Positions 44,713 to 57,445 of a DNA stretch of 64,000 nt are shown piece after piece. This DNA comes from Persicaria tinctoria (Eukaryota > Streptophyta > Magnoliopsida > Caryophyllales > Polygonaceae). The position numbers and the translations under genes are program-made. Each line of letters begins with the position of its first letter. Positions within the stretch are counted from its first letter, which is position 1. The stretch is taken from NCBI GenBank assembly GCA_037127255.1, contig JBANSL010000012.1, forward strand, positions 33,223,115 to 33,287,114. The letters run 5' to 3'. Below the pieces are notes generated by a model, which was not told the origin of the DNA, ran no database searches, and saw only the letters and a program-made list of their open reading frames with translations.

Positions 44713-47700
44713 TCACACTGTTGTGTCGCCTTCGGTAACAACCTTCTTGGTTGATGACGATTGACCTTCACCACTCGTAGTGCAAGTGTACTCATCTTCA
44801 GATTCATGGGATCGCTTTGATGGAGTGAGGACAATACTTGAAGAAGCATTGGAAGGAGCTTCGGGTTGATGAGACAAATGATCTGAATCATAATCCTATA
44901 ACACCAGACACGCATGAACGATATATGCATGCACTTAATATTTTTTAAACCATAGAATGAAAGAAAAGGAACAACCACATGTAATAGGTAAAAAAACCAC
45001 CTTGGCAAAAATCAGGTGATTTTCAAACTTCTCAATCAAGGACTCATCCTCACTGACTCTCTTGACAGAATACGCATCACGTGGATGCTCAATATTGTAT
45101 TGTCCAACATCAACAACGAACACATACTTACGAGGGAGAAGGTTGTTGAATTCGGGGGGAAATGTAAGCTTGGAATCTCCCTATAAAAAAACAATAACAA
45201 AACAACAAAATTGATATGATGCCAAATAGACTAAAAACACAATAATTACATACAAATATGCGTTAGAGGCAGTGACCTTAACCATCTGAGCACGTAAAGT
45301 AGAAGCATCCTTTTTAAGTAGCTGGATGGCTGCTTGTAATTGAACAATGTCATCTTGGCAGTCCCCGTAGCATCCTCCATAATAATCGGAAACAGAAATC
45401 TAAACGATAAATGAATTAACATCCACTACTAGAATTTTGCCCATAGACATCGGTTAAAAACCGATGTTAAACAAAAAAAAAATTCAACGTGTTAGTGGGT
45501 GGTGTTAAAGATCTCAACTTTACCACATCGGTTTTTAACCGATGTCTATACCAATTTATAACATCATTTTTATGCTTGATAATGATTTAAATACATTGAT
45601 ATAGTCACATTTTGGTCGATGAACCTAATGTTCAACTAGTGTTATTTTGCATTTCTAGACATTCGAAATAGTGTAGGGCAATACAAAAATTGACATTAAC
45701 ATCGCTATATTTTTCATAAGAGATGTTTTAGGTGATATACACATCGGTTAGACACTATTCATTTCATGCGCACTCTCTATTCATTTGTAAGTTTATGATA
45801 TTAATTTATATAAATATAATATATCTTATTTAATATTTTGAAGTCGATGTCATTAGTGTATTTTTAAATCATTTTTCAATTGAAAAACGATATATTTATA
45901 TCATAAAACATCGGTTTATACTGATCTATAAACATCGTTTTTTTATTCGTAGATACGATGTGTTTTCCACGTACCGATCTATATTGTAGAACAACCTGTT
46001 TGGGCAAATAGAAAAGTAGGCATTATAAAATATCATAACACAATACCAAATATACCAATAGTCGAATCGACTATTAGTTGCTAGTCTTTCACATAAAAAC
46101 ACATATACAAAGTTCAAATGAATCCTCGCTCCTTATACATAACTTGAAAGTCGTATTCACATTGTTAACCGGCCAACCCCTTGGCCATAACCGGCTACTA
46201 GCATGGCCTTGTTCTTGAATTCTTGTGTTGCTTGACCGTAGATTCTAAGCAACCTCTTCAAAGCTACTTGTTATCCATTTAGTGAAGTAACCTGTAAAAA
46301 TGGAAGAATAAAATGCGTTTGATATACTCCACATATAACATTTCCTATATATCACATTGGTTATGCTTGCACAAGTGAAATTATCAATTACTCACATTGA
46401 TGATTTTGCTCTCCATGATGATGTGGAAATGCCCCCTAAACACAAACATGCATAAAGATATACTAACCAGTAACCTCCTCAAACTAGCATCAAAATATAA
46501 CCCCAGTTATAATGCAAAGAAACATGGCAGAAACCTCCCAATTTAGCTAATAACTAGACCTCTAACTTTCCTAAGACTGATCACAACTTAGCAATCAAAC
46601 TCAAGCCATAAATCAACAACAGAACAAAGGAAAAAACATCACCCACATCAGCCCAACAAAGCTCCTCTCATAAAGTGATTTTACGTACCCTAAATTATTA
46701 TTATTTTCATAATAATCTTCCTCTCATAAAGTTTTTCCCTGGAAAAATCAGCACCAAACTCTTGGAAGTGAAAAGATATAACCACAGGCAAACTTACAAG
46801 CTCCTTGCAAAATTTTAACCATATTGCAAACAGCACCTTGCACTACAAGACGAAAGTCCCTCTCCTCTTTAAACCAACATGTTTAGCACATTTCTGTACA
46901 TTGTATACAAAGATAACACAAGTTTAGACTATATTTGAATTTATATGCCTTCAAATATGGAGGAAAAAAAGTAGAACGATAAGATAGAATACTAGCTGAA
47001 AATATCTGTGCAAATACACTATAATATTGATAAGAACTAGTCTAAAAATGACATGCCAGCAGCGTTGGGGTTGCAACGTACACCAGATTACTAAGAATTC
47101 ATGTTGAAGAGTCTCGTAACATTCAATTATCCTTCTCGTAAAACTAGAAATGGAGACAATTTATATCGATGTTCCATAAGTTAAGAAAGAATATAGAATG
47201 CCATTAAAAAGAAAGAATGTAATTACTAAGAATTCATGTTGGTGACTATTTATCTCGTTTAGAAGACATAAATAAGAAAGGGCTTAGACTGAAATAAAAA
47301 CAAAAATACACATGCCCGATACTGACATGACTTCACCCTACATGGAAAAAGGAAAGCAAGTTGATTTATGCCCATAAGAATAACTGTGAAAACTTGAAAG
47401 CTCTCCACTACTCAGTAATCCTTTAACAATATGCCAAAACTTATCATATTCACACTGATAATAGCTTTCCATTCCATTATATACACTACACCAACATGAA
47501 AATAGTAAACTCTATGCTCATTGAAAATTATAATATTAACACATGTTGCTTCAAAAAGCCAATATCTGCTTCGGATATGAACCTATATACAAGCTCCCTA
47601 TGCCTCCAAAACAAGATTAAATGAGCTGCAGTAGAAAGAATAATACAATATATTTAGCATCATCAAACAAATGACATATACAAGCTACTCTAAAAGGTGA

Positions 47701-50700
47701 ACAAGAGTATACATGGATCAACTATGGCCTTCATAGCAGCTAAGAGCTCTTGTTGCCCATCATCTGAATAACAAAGTAGATGTACAAAATAGTATGACAA
47801 AACAGAGGAAGAGGATTATCACATAGAACCCAAATGAACAATGTTCTGAATCTGAGAAAGATACATTACCACCGAAATCAGGTACTGCATTCACATTCCA
47901 ACTTAACTTCCCGTGGTGAAATGCTTGGAAAGGGTTTCACAAACATGTAATCATTGTCATTGCCAGCATCAGACGTGGCATCAAAAGCAAGAGTTTCAAC
48001 ATTATCAGCAACAATGTGAACTATTACCTTCTCGCATGCCGGTCCAATAAGTTGGCAAGTTTGGAAAACTAAAATCAATATATTTGGTCATATGGTACAC
48101 TACGAAAAGAGGGATGGACAGATTCGAATAATACATCCCACCAGAAGATTAAAATTCAGCATTAAATATATAATATGCCAATATTTAAACCAAACTCACA
48201 TGCAACAAATGGAATATGATGCTTTCTTACTTTTTTGCGGTTTTGAGAATAATTCCTTCCTTATCAGAAGACCTCTCTTTATGATGACAAAAAACAGAAC
48301 CATTTTCATGGTCAAGCCTGACAATGGAAGGTCGCACACCAGAGTCAGTATGCTGTAGTTTCCCATCTAGTTTCCTAATGGCAAGAGCTCCATTGACAAC
48401 TCCAGACCTATATTAATAGAAATTTTGCAAACCTTACTTCTGCAATGAAAAACCGAATAGCAGAAAATTTTCTCCAAGGACAAAGGGAGCATGTGCGTGT
48501 ACAGGGAGAGAAAGGCCAAGCAGAATGAGACATGGCAAGTTAACAAGTGTTAGATAACTAATTTCGTTTGAGCTCGAAAACAGCGAGGCGCGGGATTCAG
48601 CAAGAAGAAGTAACCAGAATGACAAAAAAAGGGAAGGAGGAGGATCAGATCTAACAAAATACTTCGAGACTTACTTAGATCTACCATCCCAAACAAAGGA
48701 TCCGCCGTTGAAGCCGCTATCTCCTAACAAACATCATCAGACAAAAAATTCTGAAAGGTTTTTAAAAATAATCAAAGATACCCAGGAAACCTAAACAAGG
48801 AGAAAAATCAAAAGACATACCCAGATCTACGAAGGGCTATACTTGGCGCATCTTATCATCACGCTCAATCGCACAGGTGGGGCTCTCGACTTCAGCATTG
48901 TGTTAGTCAGAGGCGCCAGATCTGAGGGCGAGGAAAGAATGAGAGGGCGAGAGGAAGGAGACCATGGGGCCGGGAATCGCCATGGCTGAGGGTAGGAGTT
49001 CTCAGATTTAGAGAAGGTTGAGGAAGAAATCGAGGGACATAGAAACTGAATCAATAGAAGAATGGAGAATAGTAACTAGGGATTTCAGATTTCAATTGGG
49101 GGAATTTTGAGTTAGGGTGAAAATTTTTGTGTTGGAGGAAAGTATTGAGTGGAAAGTTTATAAAGTGGATTCCCTTTATTTTTTTAAGTGTTGGGATATT
49201 GGAGCTACCTCTTTTACCGCCTCTAATTTGAACTAGTGTTGCACGCGCGCTTTCGATTTTTTTTTAAAATGAAATTTTAACATTGTCCAAAAAGTATGAC
49301 CGAAGTATCAAATATCAATAACATCGAAAATTTTCAAAAAGATGTTATAAGTATTTTTAACATCAGGCGTTTTTCCGACCGACATAAAAGACCCGATGTC
49401 TATTAACACAATTCTAGTAGTGATCAGTCACCACAACAAGGAATAAAAAATAGTAAAAGAGTGTGGGTAATTGAGATGCTTTGGAAAATATTTAGGTCAT
49501 TGTTCCTATTAAAACAAACATACAAAACCTATGCAAACATATCTAAACTGACATGAAATACATCATCATACATACCTTTGTTCAGGGAACTTCACATGTA
49601 TAGAACAACTATTATACCAAAACATAGAGTCCTTATATATAGCCTTCTTGTTGCAAACTTTGCATCCATTATACGCCCAATCCACATCTTTGCATATTTG
49701 GGCGATGCGTCCAACAATAACAACAGTACACGGCTGTTAACCAATTGGAAAATGTAAGCAAAAAAATCATTTAGGGAACTTCAATTTCATACACTAACTA
49801 ATAGTATTTGAAAATAACGACGAAATAAACCTCGGAGATTTTATGTAAGAATTGGATGCATTGCTTAGAATCAATTGGAAAGGGATCTTGCACAGGTGTT
49901 TGAGACAATTCTGCAATGGTTGATCTCACGAGGACATTTGAATTTGCATCACACCACCTACATTGCACAACATGTGGAAATAGGTAAAGAAAGTTCATAT
50001 TCGACAAGAGTCCAATATCAACTTGACACATAAAATGATAACCTTTCTTTGAAGCTTGCAATCTCCGGCATTGTTGCATCAAAAAAGAGCTTAGTTCGGT
50101 TGGAAGCATTATTCAAGATAAATCCACCTGAAGTTATTAGTTCAGAGAAGGCAGAATGATCATTTATAGTGATGAACGATAAAGGCAAGTGAATGACCAA
50201 TAAAGTAAAGAGGGATCGGTGATACAAACCTCCAAACTTCTTGACCTTTGCAAATTTGATGATTACAAACACCTTTTCTTCTCCAATGCTCGTCAAGTGA
50301 TTATTCAATTCATGCGCATACTTATTCCACAGAGTGCAGTTCAGAGTTTCATTGCTGAAAATGAAGTAAAATGAAAATGATAAATTATAAGCATTAACCA
50401 TGTAGTTCTTAATACTTGTATAGAGTGCAGTTCAAAGTTGGTAATGTAAGCGATACATAACAAATTTAAATGGAAACTAACACTTCATTTTCCAGGGTGA
50501 AATCAAGTTTCGCAGGTGAAGACGAATCGTTCACATTAGCTTGAAGGGGAGAGAACTTGGTAATGTAACCAATCACATCTACATTAGAGAAAACACAAGC
50601 TGAAACTCATATCATCAAACCAGGAACAACAACATAACCAATAAAATATTTGATCTAGTGAATATACACAATTACCAATAGCAGAATCATGGTCAAAGAC

Positions 50701-51170
50701 GTTGCAGTTGATGTCTCTGAAATCAACAAAGGTAAAACTATGCAGAGGAATGTTCAGCCCTTCAATACGAGAAACAACGGTCTTGAAAGTGAAGATCAAT
50801 TTGTACTTGTGAGGAGCAAATCTGACGGAATCCTTTTTCTCAGAGAGAAGAAAATTATCGAATGAATATAATCCGCCCTCCTTGATCAAAGGTGAAAATT
50901 TGGCAACATTCTTTTTTGCTATCATTCCCTGAATGGTATCCCCCTGTGCAGAAGATCATATATTGTATAAATGTATAATATATATATATAAGATGAAAAC
51001 AAAAAACAAATCATTATAACCAGTTCATCCATGATAATAAGTCGAATTCCGTTGACGTCATTAGAGTCTCGATAAGACGTTGTCCAAAGAACGGTAATCC
51101 TTCCCCTAATTGTCCAAATTTTATTTGTGGATCCTTCTAAGGTGTTGATGGTATCTACGGGTGGTGCCAT
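44713..51170 (-). pseudogene. Helitron-type replication protein A-like (RPA70) gene, split by CACTA
   Basis: Single-stranded-DNA-binding protein of the RPA70/DUF223 class often carried by plant Helitrons. ATG at 51170 (MAPPVDTINTLEG). OB1 blocks lie at about 51170-51022 and 50947-50677 (GDTIQGMIAKKNVAKFSPLIKEGGLYSFDNF..KLIFTF, IPLHSFTFVDF). OB2 blocks lie at about 50580-50480 and 50355-50230 (LDFTLENE, CTLWNKYAHELNNHL, VKKFGG). Further exons lie at about 50130-49830, and a zinc-ribbon piece (WAYNGCKVCNKKA..SCSIHV) at about 49690-49580. After the CACTA insertion the C-terminal exons continue (VFVVDVGQYNIEHPRDAYSV at about 45125; TGA at 44713). Exons look mostly open, so splicing across the CACTA would decide function. 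Confidence 0.7.
45424..49422. mobile_element. CACTA (En/Spm) element, non-autonomous
   Basis: 4.0 kb with terminal repeats CACTACTAGAATTTTG on the left and CACTACTAGAATTGTG on the right (15 of 16 match), flanked by a 3-bp duplication atc (45421-45423 and 49423-49425). Subterminal dyads of the type acatcggttttTAACCGATGT lie near 45446-45466 and 45524-45546. No transposase frame is recognisable. A CpG-rich, promoter/first-exon-like stretch lies at about 48660-49060, and a 66-codon frame at 47878-48078 has no known family; these may be captured gene pieces. Confidence 0.9.
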
Positions 51171-51944
51171 TTGAAACCTGTAGCACGTAACCAAATAACG
51201 AAGTCAAATTAACAACACAAACATCGAAATGTTTTCACTCGAAACACATCATGTTTGCTGAAAAAACTAAGTAAATGTACCTGCACACTCTGGGATGGAT
51301 GTTCGGAAATCGATTGAGCATTAACTGAAAAATATAAGTTTAAGAAGTCACACAATTGAACATTGATTAAAAAAAAAGGTAGAAGGATACCTTCAACAGA
51401 TGTAGAAATGACTAGGAAAAATAGAATACCTTGTTTGTGGTTTTTGTTCCTCAGATTGGAAGCCTCGTTATGAGCTTAGTAGGCGAGTGGGGGGAGTGGG
51501 GGGAGTGAGATAACTAAGTAACTCCCATACTAATAAAGAAAAATGAAGGTAACTTCCAGGTTTTATTTGTGCATAAGAAAAAGTGGGGGAGTGGGATAAC
51601 TAAGTAACTTCCATACTAATAAAAAAACTAAAATAACTTCCATGGCTATACTAAAAAAAGAAAATGGGTAGTGGGAAATAACTACCAAATTAGTGAGAAG
51701 TACATGAACGTGGGTAAATCCTCTAGTAGGATAAATAACTTCCGTACTAATAAATCCTGTAGCAGGATAAATAACTACCAAATTCAATTAGTGGGAATTA
51801 CATGAAGTTAGTGGGAAAAATTCTATTTACGGTTAAATTGCTAATATTGCTAATATATATGAAAAGGTTAAAAAGAAAGAAACAAAACCTTATGAACGTG
51901 GGTAGATACTTGTTTTTGAGAGGTAAACGTGGGTAGATACTAGA

Positions 51945-52832
51945 TATGCTTTACTAACAAATTAAGTCCCTATATCTTTCAAATTAATTTTAAATTCCAA
52001 CTTAAAATTATTTTGAAACGTGGGTTGATGTTTTTATTTTTATTTCACACCTGTAGAATTTTCCACCACCTATGATGTGTGCTGTTAAAAAGACAACCAT
52101 GAATATGGTACCAAGTTCACAAATCAGCGTTCTCCCATTAATATCTCCTTTCAAAAGAAAGAGGCTCGCCTCATTGTCGAATCTAGAGAAGAGATAAACA
52201 TAAATTCGGAAATCGAATAGCAATTAAGAAGGAAATTGAAATAGATAAGCAATTCAAAAACTAATAAACAACAAATTGAACATGAAATCAAACAGAAATT
52301 CCGCTCCATCTCAAGTTCTTCCAAAGGAAAATCACTTGAAATCACACATTCCTCACCAGAATTCACGAAAATCCCAATTTCAAATAAAACCCCCACAAAT
52401 CGATTTCTAGGGTTAGGGTTCACACCAAACAATCACAGAGGAGGGGGAAAGGGAGCCATGGTGCATCAAGAGCTATCTCTCCCTCACTTGGTATTTGGTG
52501 GCCACCATGGATGACGATGGTAAGAGGAGCGGTGCTTTGAAGCCGGAGGCGGCCTGATGTCTAGGAGAGACGATGGAGAGAAAGGAGAGAAAGAAGTTTA
52601 CATGGAGGGAGAGAGAACGGGAGAAAGAAAGAGGAAGAGAAGGAAAAAAATTGGAGAATGCTCCACGTGGATAGCCTCACTGCTCTCCAAAGTACTCAGC
52701 TTTAAGATATCGGATGATGAAATCTTTCCAAACTCTGCCGTGCATCCATGACCTACCTCGTCCGCGGACAACTCGAACACAAGCTACCGAGTGACCTATA
52801 TACGTATACTAGGAGATGGATATATACATCCT
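51945..52832. other. Noncoding interior of the giant element
   Basis: No supported gene. The minus strand from about 52560 has a pyrimidine-rich, leader-like stretch and short frames without domains. Ends at atcct (52828-52832), the target duplication of the Copia element. Confidence 0.4.
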
Positions 52833-52984
52833 TGATAGATTACATAGGTCTCCTATTGTATAGTGGGTTGAAAGCCCGTTAAGGCCCAATACCTTTGTAA
52901 CCTATATATATGTTATATCAATGAATGGAAACCCTCAAGGAGGACTTTACATCAATTCTATCATTCTACATGGTATCACAGCCT

Positions 52985-53458
52985 TTTCTTCCGAACGGAA
53001 CTCTAAATTGATCCTCCCGTCTCACCGACCCTCTTCTTCTTTCGACTCACCATCACCGATCATCCTCCTCTGTCCTAGCCGACCCAACACTGTCTTCTTC
53101 CTCTCTCCCTCTCCCTCGACCTCTCGCTGCACCTTGTCGGCCACCAAGTCGAGATCCAGCCACTCCAAATCCAACGATCCCAAGCACCAGCAGCCCCCGC
53201 CGAGTCCGAGCGCTCCTCCCCGCGCTCTTGCTGTCTTCACTATCGCTACCCAGAACCGCCGCCAACCACCATAATCCCCAAGATCCGGCCACCGTTCCTC
53301 GATTCCGGCCTCCTCGAGCCCCGAATCCAACTCCTCCAGGCATCACCGACGTCTCGCGCCCTCCTCCCTCGTCTTTTCTGTTGCCCAGATCCACCACCCG
53401 CACCACAGCCGGTCTCCCAGCACCAGATCCGCCAGTCCCGAGCACCCAGCAGCCCTCT

Positions 53459-53542
<84 letters not shown>

Positions 53543-53790
53543 CAGACCGTCACAGCCCAAATCCGGCACCCCTAGTCCAGATCTGGCCTCCTTGACCCCG
53601 GATCCACCGCCTCCGCTGCCCTGAACCACCCTGCCGCAACCCTCATCCCCGTCCCTGAACGTGTTTCGACGGAGAAGAAAGCAGACGCTTTTAATCTCTT
53701 TTGGAGAAATTCCAAAAGCAGTCCTTGTGTTCTCCTATTTTTCGTTTCTGACCCTAACTTAATTATTTATTAAGTTAGTTGGCACAAAAA
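52985..53790 (+). repeat. Non-gag leader region in the Copia, with (CT)n
   Basis: Where gag should begin there is a C-rich, Pro/Ser-coding leader with a long (CT)n tract (53464-53539) and a segment (53660-53785) resembling 28060-28185. No gag motif is visible. The many long frames here arise from composition. Confidence 0.6.
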
Positions 53791-53805
53791 AAAAAAACTC
53801 TTACC

Positions 53806-55366
53806 ATGGCTCTCTACGATCACCAACATCACGCCTTCTCTGGATACTCTAGATATCCTATCCCTCGACATGCCGGTCCTCAGGCCTCTCTTACATCGCC
53901 TGGCCCAGGCTATGTTCCGTCAGCTCTGCATCACGCATTCTGATCTACGCAGCCGACATCTTCAGACTCTTCTTGGTACATGGACACTGGTCACTGGTGC
54001 CACCTCCCACATGACGAACTCCTCGGGTAACCTCTCATCTATTTCTTTTAAGGGTCCTGCCCACTCTATTATCGTCGGAAATGGTGGTCGTCTTGCTACT
54101 TCGGGAGTTGGCCACGCCAAATTACAGACCCCAACCCACCCACTACAACTCAACAATGTCCTTATTGCCCCAAAGATTGTCAAAAACCTTATCTCTGTCC
54201 GTCGGTTCACTACTGACAACAATGTTTCCCTTACGTTTGATCCCTATGGTTTCTCTGTGAACGATCTTACTACGGGGGTTACTCGCATGAGATGTAATAG
54301 CACCGGGGAGCTCTACCCTGTCACACCACCTCCTGCGTCCAGTCAGTCATGTCCGGTCGCCCTCTCGGCATCATCGTCCAACCTGTGGCATGCACGCCTG
54401 GGCCGTCCTAGCGCTGCCGTTCTAGATGTCCTCCGTTCCCAGAACCTTGTCACCTGTACTAAAGACCTACGCTCTGGTCTATGCTCTTCCTGCCAACTAG
54501 GCAAACATGTCAGACTGTCGTTCCAACGGTCTTTGACATCTACCCTTGCTCCCTTTGATATCATTCACATCGACATTTGGACCTCTCCCGTGCCTAGCAA
54601 GGAGGGTCACAAGTACTACCTCTTATTTCTGGATGATTACACTCATTACTTATGGGTCTTCTCGTTGCATTTCAAGTCCCAAGTGTTTCCTATTTTTTCC
54701 AGATTCCATACCTACATCAAAACACAGTTCCACATGTCCATCAAATGTTTCCAATGTGACAATGGCCGTGAATTTGACAACAAAGACTTTCACTCCTTCT
54801 TTGCCGCAAATGGGATCTCATATCGCTTGTCTTGCCCCTATACTTCTCAGCAGAATGGCAAGGCAGAAAGAATCATCAGAACCATTACCAACATGATGCG
54901 CTCTCTCCTCTTCCACGCATCTATTCCCCTTCCCTATTGGCCTCATGCCTTATCCACCACATGTTATCTCCTAAACATTCTCCCTTCCACTACCCTCCAC
55001 CATCGCTCGCCAGCTCAGACACTTTATTACGCCGAGCCTAGGTATGATCACCTTCGCACCTTCGGGTGCTTGTGTTTCCCAAACCAGTCATCCACAGCCC
55101 CGCACAAGCTTCACCCGCGCTCTACTCCATGTGTCTTCCTAGGCTATCCGTCTAATCATCGCGGTTACATTTGCCTCAATATCAAGACCCACAAGATCAT
55201 TCTCTCGCGTCAGAGTCCGAGTCACCATTCCCTCACTTCCTTTTTCCCCGGAGCTGTCCCGGTGCTCCTGCTTCTCCCCCTCCCCCACCACCACCACCCC
55301 CCACCACCCGACCACACACCCGCAGCGTCTCCGATGTCTTTCGACCCCGTCAGATCGTCTCCATGA
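53806..55366 (+). pseudogene. Copia gag remnant, protease, GAG-pre-integrase and integrase
   Basis: ATG at 53806 (accATGg) starts a short gag remnant with an in-frame TGA near 53941. The protease motif WYMDTG is hit by a 7-bp tandem duplication cactggt (53985-53991 and 53992-53998) that shifts the frame. Downstream are ATSHMTNSSGN, the pre-integrase WHARLGRPS and CSSCQLGKH, and the integrase acids Asp (HIDIW), Asp (CDNGREF) and Glu (NGKAERI), to GYPSNHRGY. A second frameshift near 55200 moves the coding into another frame. Confidence 0.85.
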
Positions 55367-56910
55367 CCACCTCCCATCACCCTGCTATCCACCTCCCATC
55401 ACCCCGCCAAACAACCTCGCCTCACCTACGTGCGACGGCCGCCGCATGTCATGCGGCGCCCACCGCAACCCCAAATGCTGCGCCCACCGCCCATAACCCC
55501 TCCCTGGCGGCGCCCGCCGCAGGCCTTGCGGCGCCCGCCGCAACCTTCGCCGCATTTGATCCGCCCGCCGTCTCTTCCCCTTGCATAGCCCCTCTTACCC
55601 CCATCCTTCCCGACCCCCATTCACCCTCTGCCACTATCCGAGTAGTCCTGAGTCTGGCTCTGTCGCGCAACTGGGCCATCCATCAGTTAGATGTCAAGAA
55701 CGCCTTTCTGCATGGTCATCTGAACGAGACAGTTTACATGTTTCAGTCGCCGGGGTTTGCTGATGCTGAGCGTCCAAAGCATGTCTGTCTCCTCAAGCGC
55801 TCTCTTTATGGTCTGAAACAGGCTCCGCGGGCATGGTTCCAGCGTTTTGCTTCTCATCTGCTCCGTTTGGGTTTCACTGGCAGCCGTTCCGATACGTCTC
55901 TGTTTATCTATCGCAGAGGCTCAGACTTAGCATTCTTGTTGCTTTATGTCGACGACATCATTGTCACCGCCTCTTCTGATGCTCTTCGGACGTCCATAAT
56001 CTCGTAGTTGAGTGCGGAATTCGCCATGTTTGATCTGGGTCAGCTGTCTTACTTCTTGGGCGTTGCTGTTCAGCGGCATGCGTCTGGTCCGTTTCTCTCA
56101 CAGAGTAAGTATGCTGCTGAGATTGTTGCTCGAGCTAAGATGGTCAACTGCAATCCCGTTGCAACCCCAGTCGATACATCCAACAAGCTCAGTGCTCATT
56201 CTGGTCCTTTGGTTGACGATCCAACACTGTATAGGAGCCTCGCTGGTGCTCTTCAATATCTCACTTTCACCAGGCCAGATATCAGTTACGCCGTCCAACA
56301 GATCTGCTTGTTCATGCATGCCCCTCGGGAACCTCACTTTTAGGCTTTGAAGCGGATCATTCGGTACATCAACGGCACCCTCGAGCTCGGCACCACCATC
56401 ACTAATTCCTCTAAGCTTGATCTTGTGGCGTACACTGATGCGGATTGGGGTGGTTGTCCAAACACACGTCGCTCCACGTCTGGTTACTGTGTCTTCCTCA
56501 ATGACACTCTTGTGTCTTGGTCAGCCAAGCGTCAGTCCGTCGTGTCTCGCTCCAGCGCTGAAGCCGAATACAGGGGTGTTGCCAATGTTGTCTCCGAGTG
56601 CTCTTGGCTCCGCAATCTTCTGCTTGAGCTACGATGCCCCTTACAAAAGGCTACTCTGCTCTACACTGACAACGTCTCCGCCGTCTACCTGGCTAGCAAC
56701 CCACTCCAGCATCAACGCACGAAGCACATTGAGCTTGATCTCCACTTCGTCAGGGACAAGGTTGCCATTGGACATGTCCGCGTTCTACATGTCCCGTCCT
56801 CTTATCAGTACGCTGATATATTCACCAAGGGTTTACCTAGACAGTTATTCATTGATTTTCGTTCCAGTCTCACTGTACGGACCCCTCCCGTTTCGACTGC
56901 GGGGGTTTGA
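55171..56910 (+). pseudogene. Copia reverse transcriptase and RNase H
   Basis: Pro/Ala-rich linker, then RT starting abruptly at ATIRVVLSLALSRNW (about 55640). The usual N-terminal RT segment (KARLV..DYDETFSPV type) is missing, an in-frame deletion. MDVKNAFLHG-type (here LDVKNAFLHG), YGLKQAPRAW and the catalytic YVDD at about 55948 are intact. TAG codons occur at 56006-56008 and 56342-56344. RNase H follows (DADWGG, SSAEAEY, TDN) and ends with ADIFTKGLPRQLFIDFRSSL, the C-terminus typical of the Ale/Retrofit group. Confidence 0.88.
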
Positions 56911-57064
56911 TAGATTACATAGGTCTCCTATTGTATAGTGGGCTGAAAGCCCGTTAAGGCCCAATACCTTTGTAACCTATATATATATATATATATATAT
57001 GTTATATCAATGAATGGAAACCCTCAAGGAGGACTTTACATCAATTCTATCATTCTACAATCCT

Positions 57065-57426
57065 CAAACTCTCATATACTTCCTATATAGTCAACCGAAT
57101 TTGAAAAGAAATTATATCCGCGTGTATAAACTTGCATTCAAAAGCCAGTAGGCTCGCTTCATATAGATTTTCAATTCAAATACCAGTGAGTGGCAACTGG
57201 TAAGTGTACGTAGACCCGGTCTCAATCACGTTAACCAATCAATTAGTGGAGGAATCGAGTTGACCGAGCCTACCCGCGGATGAATAGATACAACATTGGT
57301 TAAAGCAACATAATATAAATGTGGTACTACAATCGTTTAACCAAATAAGTAAACGCCAATTGATTGCTGCAATAATAGGTGGATATAGTATAAAATCGAT
57401 TGCTTATTACCTCTTAGCGCGAGGAG
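57065..57426. other. Internal 5' noncoding region of the giant element
   Basis: Between the Copia target duplication and the primer-binding site of the giant element. No gag start or other frame is visible on the minus strand. Confidence 0.5.
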
Positions 57427-57444
57427 TCCCCATGGACGGCGCCA
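57427..57444 (-). other. Primer-binding site of the giant element
   Basis: The minus strand reads TGGCGCCGTCCATGGGGA one base inside the LTR end. It matches the plant tRNA-Asp-type site at its first nine positions and its last five. This defines the right-hand LTR as the 5' LTR. Confidence 0.75.
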
Positions 57445-57445
57445 A

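Larger units (their letters stand above)
43865..51944 (-). mobile_element. Helitron carrying an RPA-like gene
   Basis: The minus-strand 3' end is diagnostic: a hairpin cccgtgcgtagtgcacggg (43874-43892), a short spacer, then CTAG (43865-43868) followed by host T. The 5' end is uncertain; TCTAGTATC preceded by A at 51944 is one candidate, and ends closer to 51500 are possible. No Rep/helicase gene is present; the passenger is the RPA-like gene. A CACTA element sits inside it. It lies within the giant LTR element. Confidence 0.7.
52833..57059 (+). mobile_element. Short-LTR Copia element (Ale/Retrofit-like)
   Basis: 4227 bp, LTRs 52833-52970 (138 bp) and 56908-57059 (152 bp; longer by an expanded TA run). 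The 5-bp duplication atcct is at 52828-52832 and 57060-57064. The primer-binding site tggtatcacagcc starts at 52971 (one mismatch to the initiator-tRNA-Met site), and the polypurine tract gcgggggt lies just before 56908. Structurally complete at both ends but coding-defective: most of gag is missing, protease is frameshifted, RT is partly deleted, and there are in-frame stops. Confidence 0.93.

Noticed and set aside
53228..53629. Long ORFs with Ser/Leu or Arg/Glu runs
   Set aside because: Produced by the (CT)n microsatellite.
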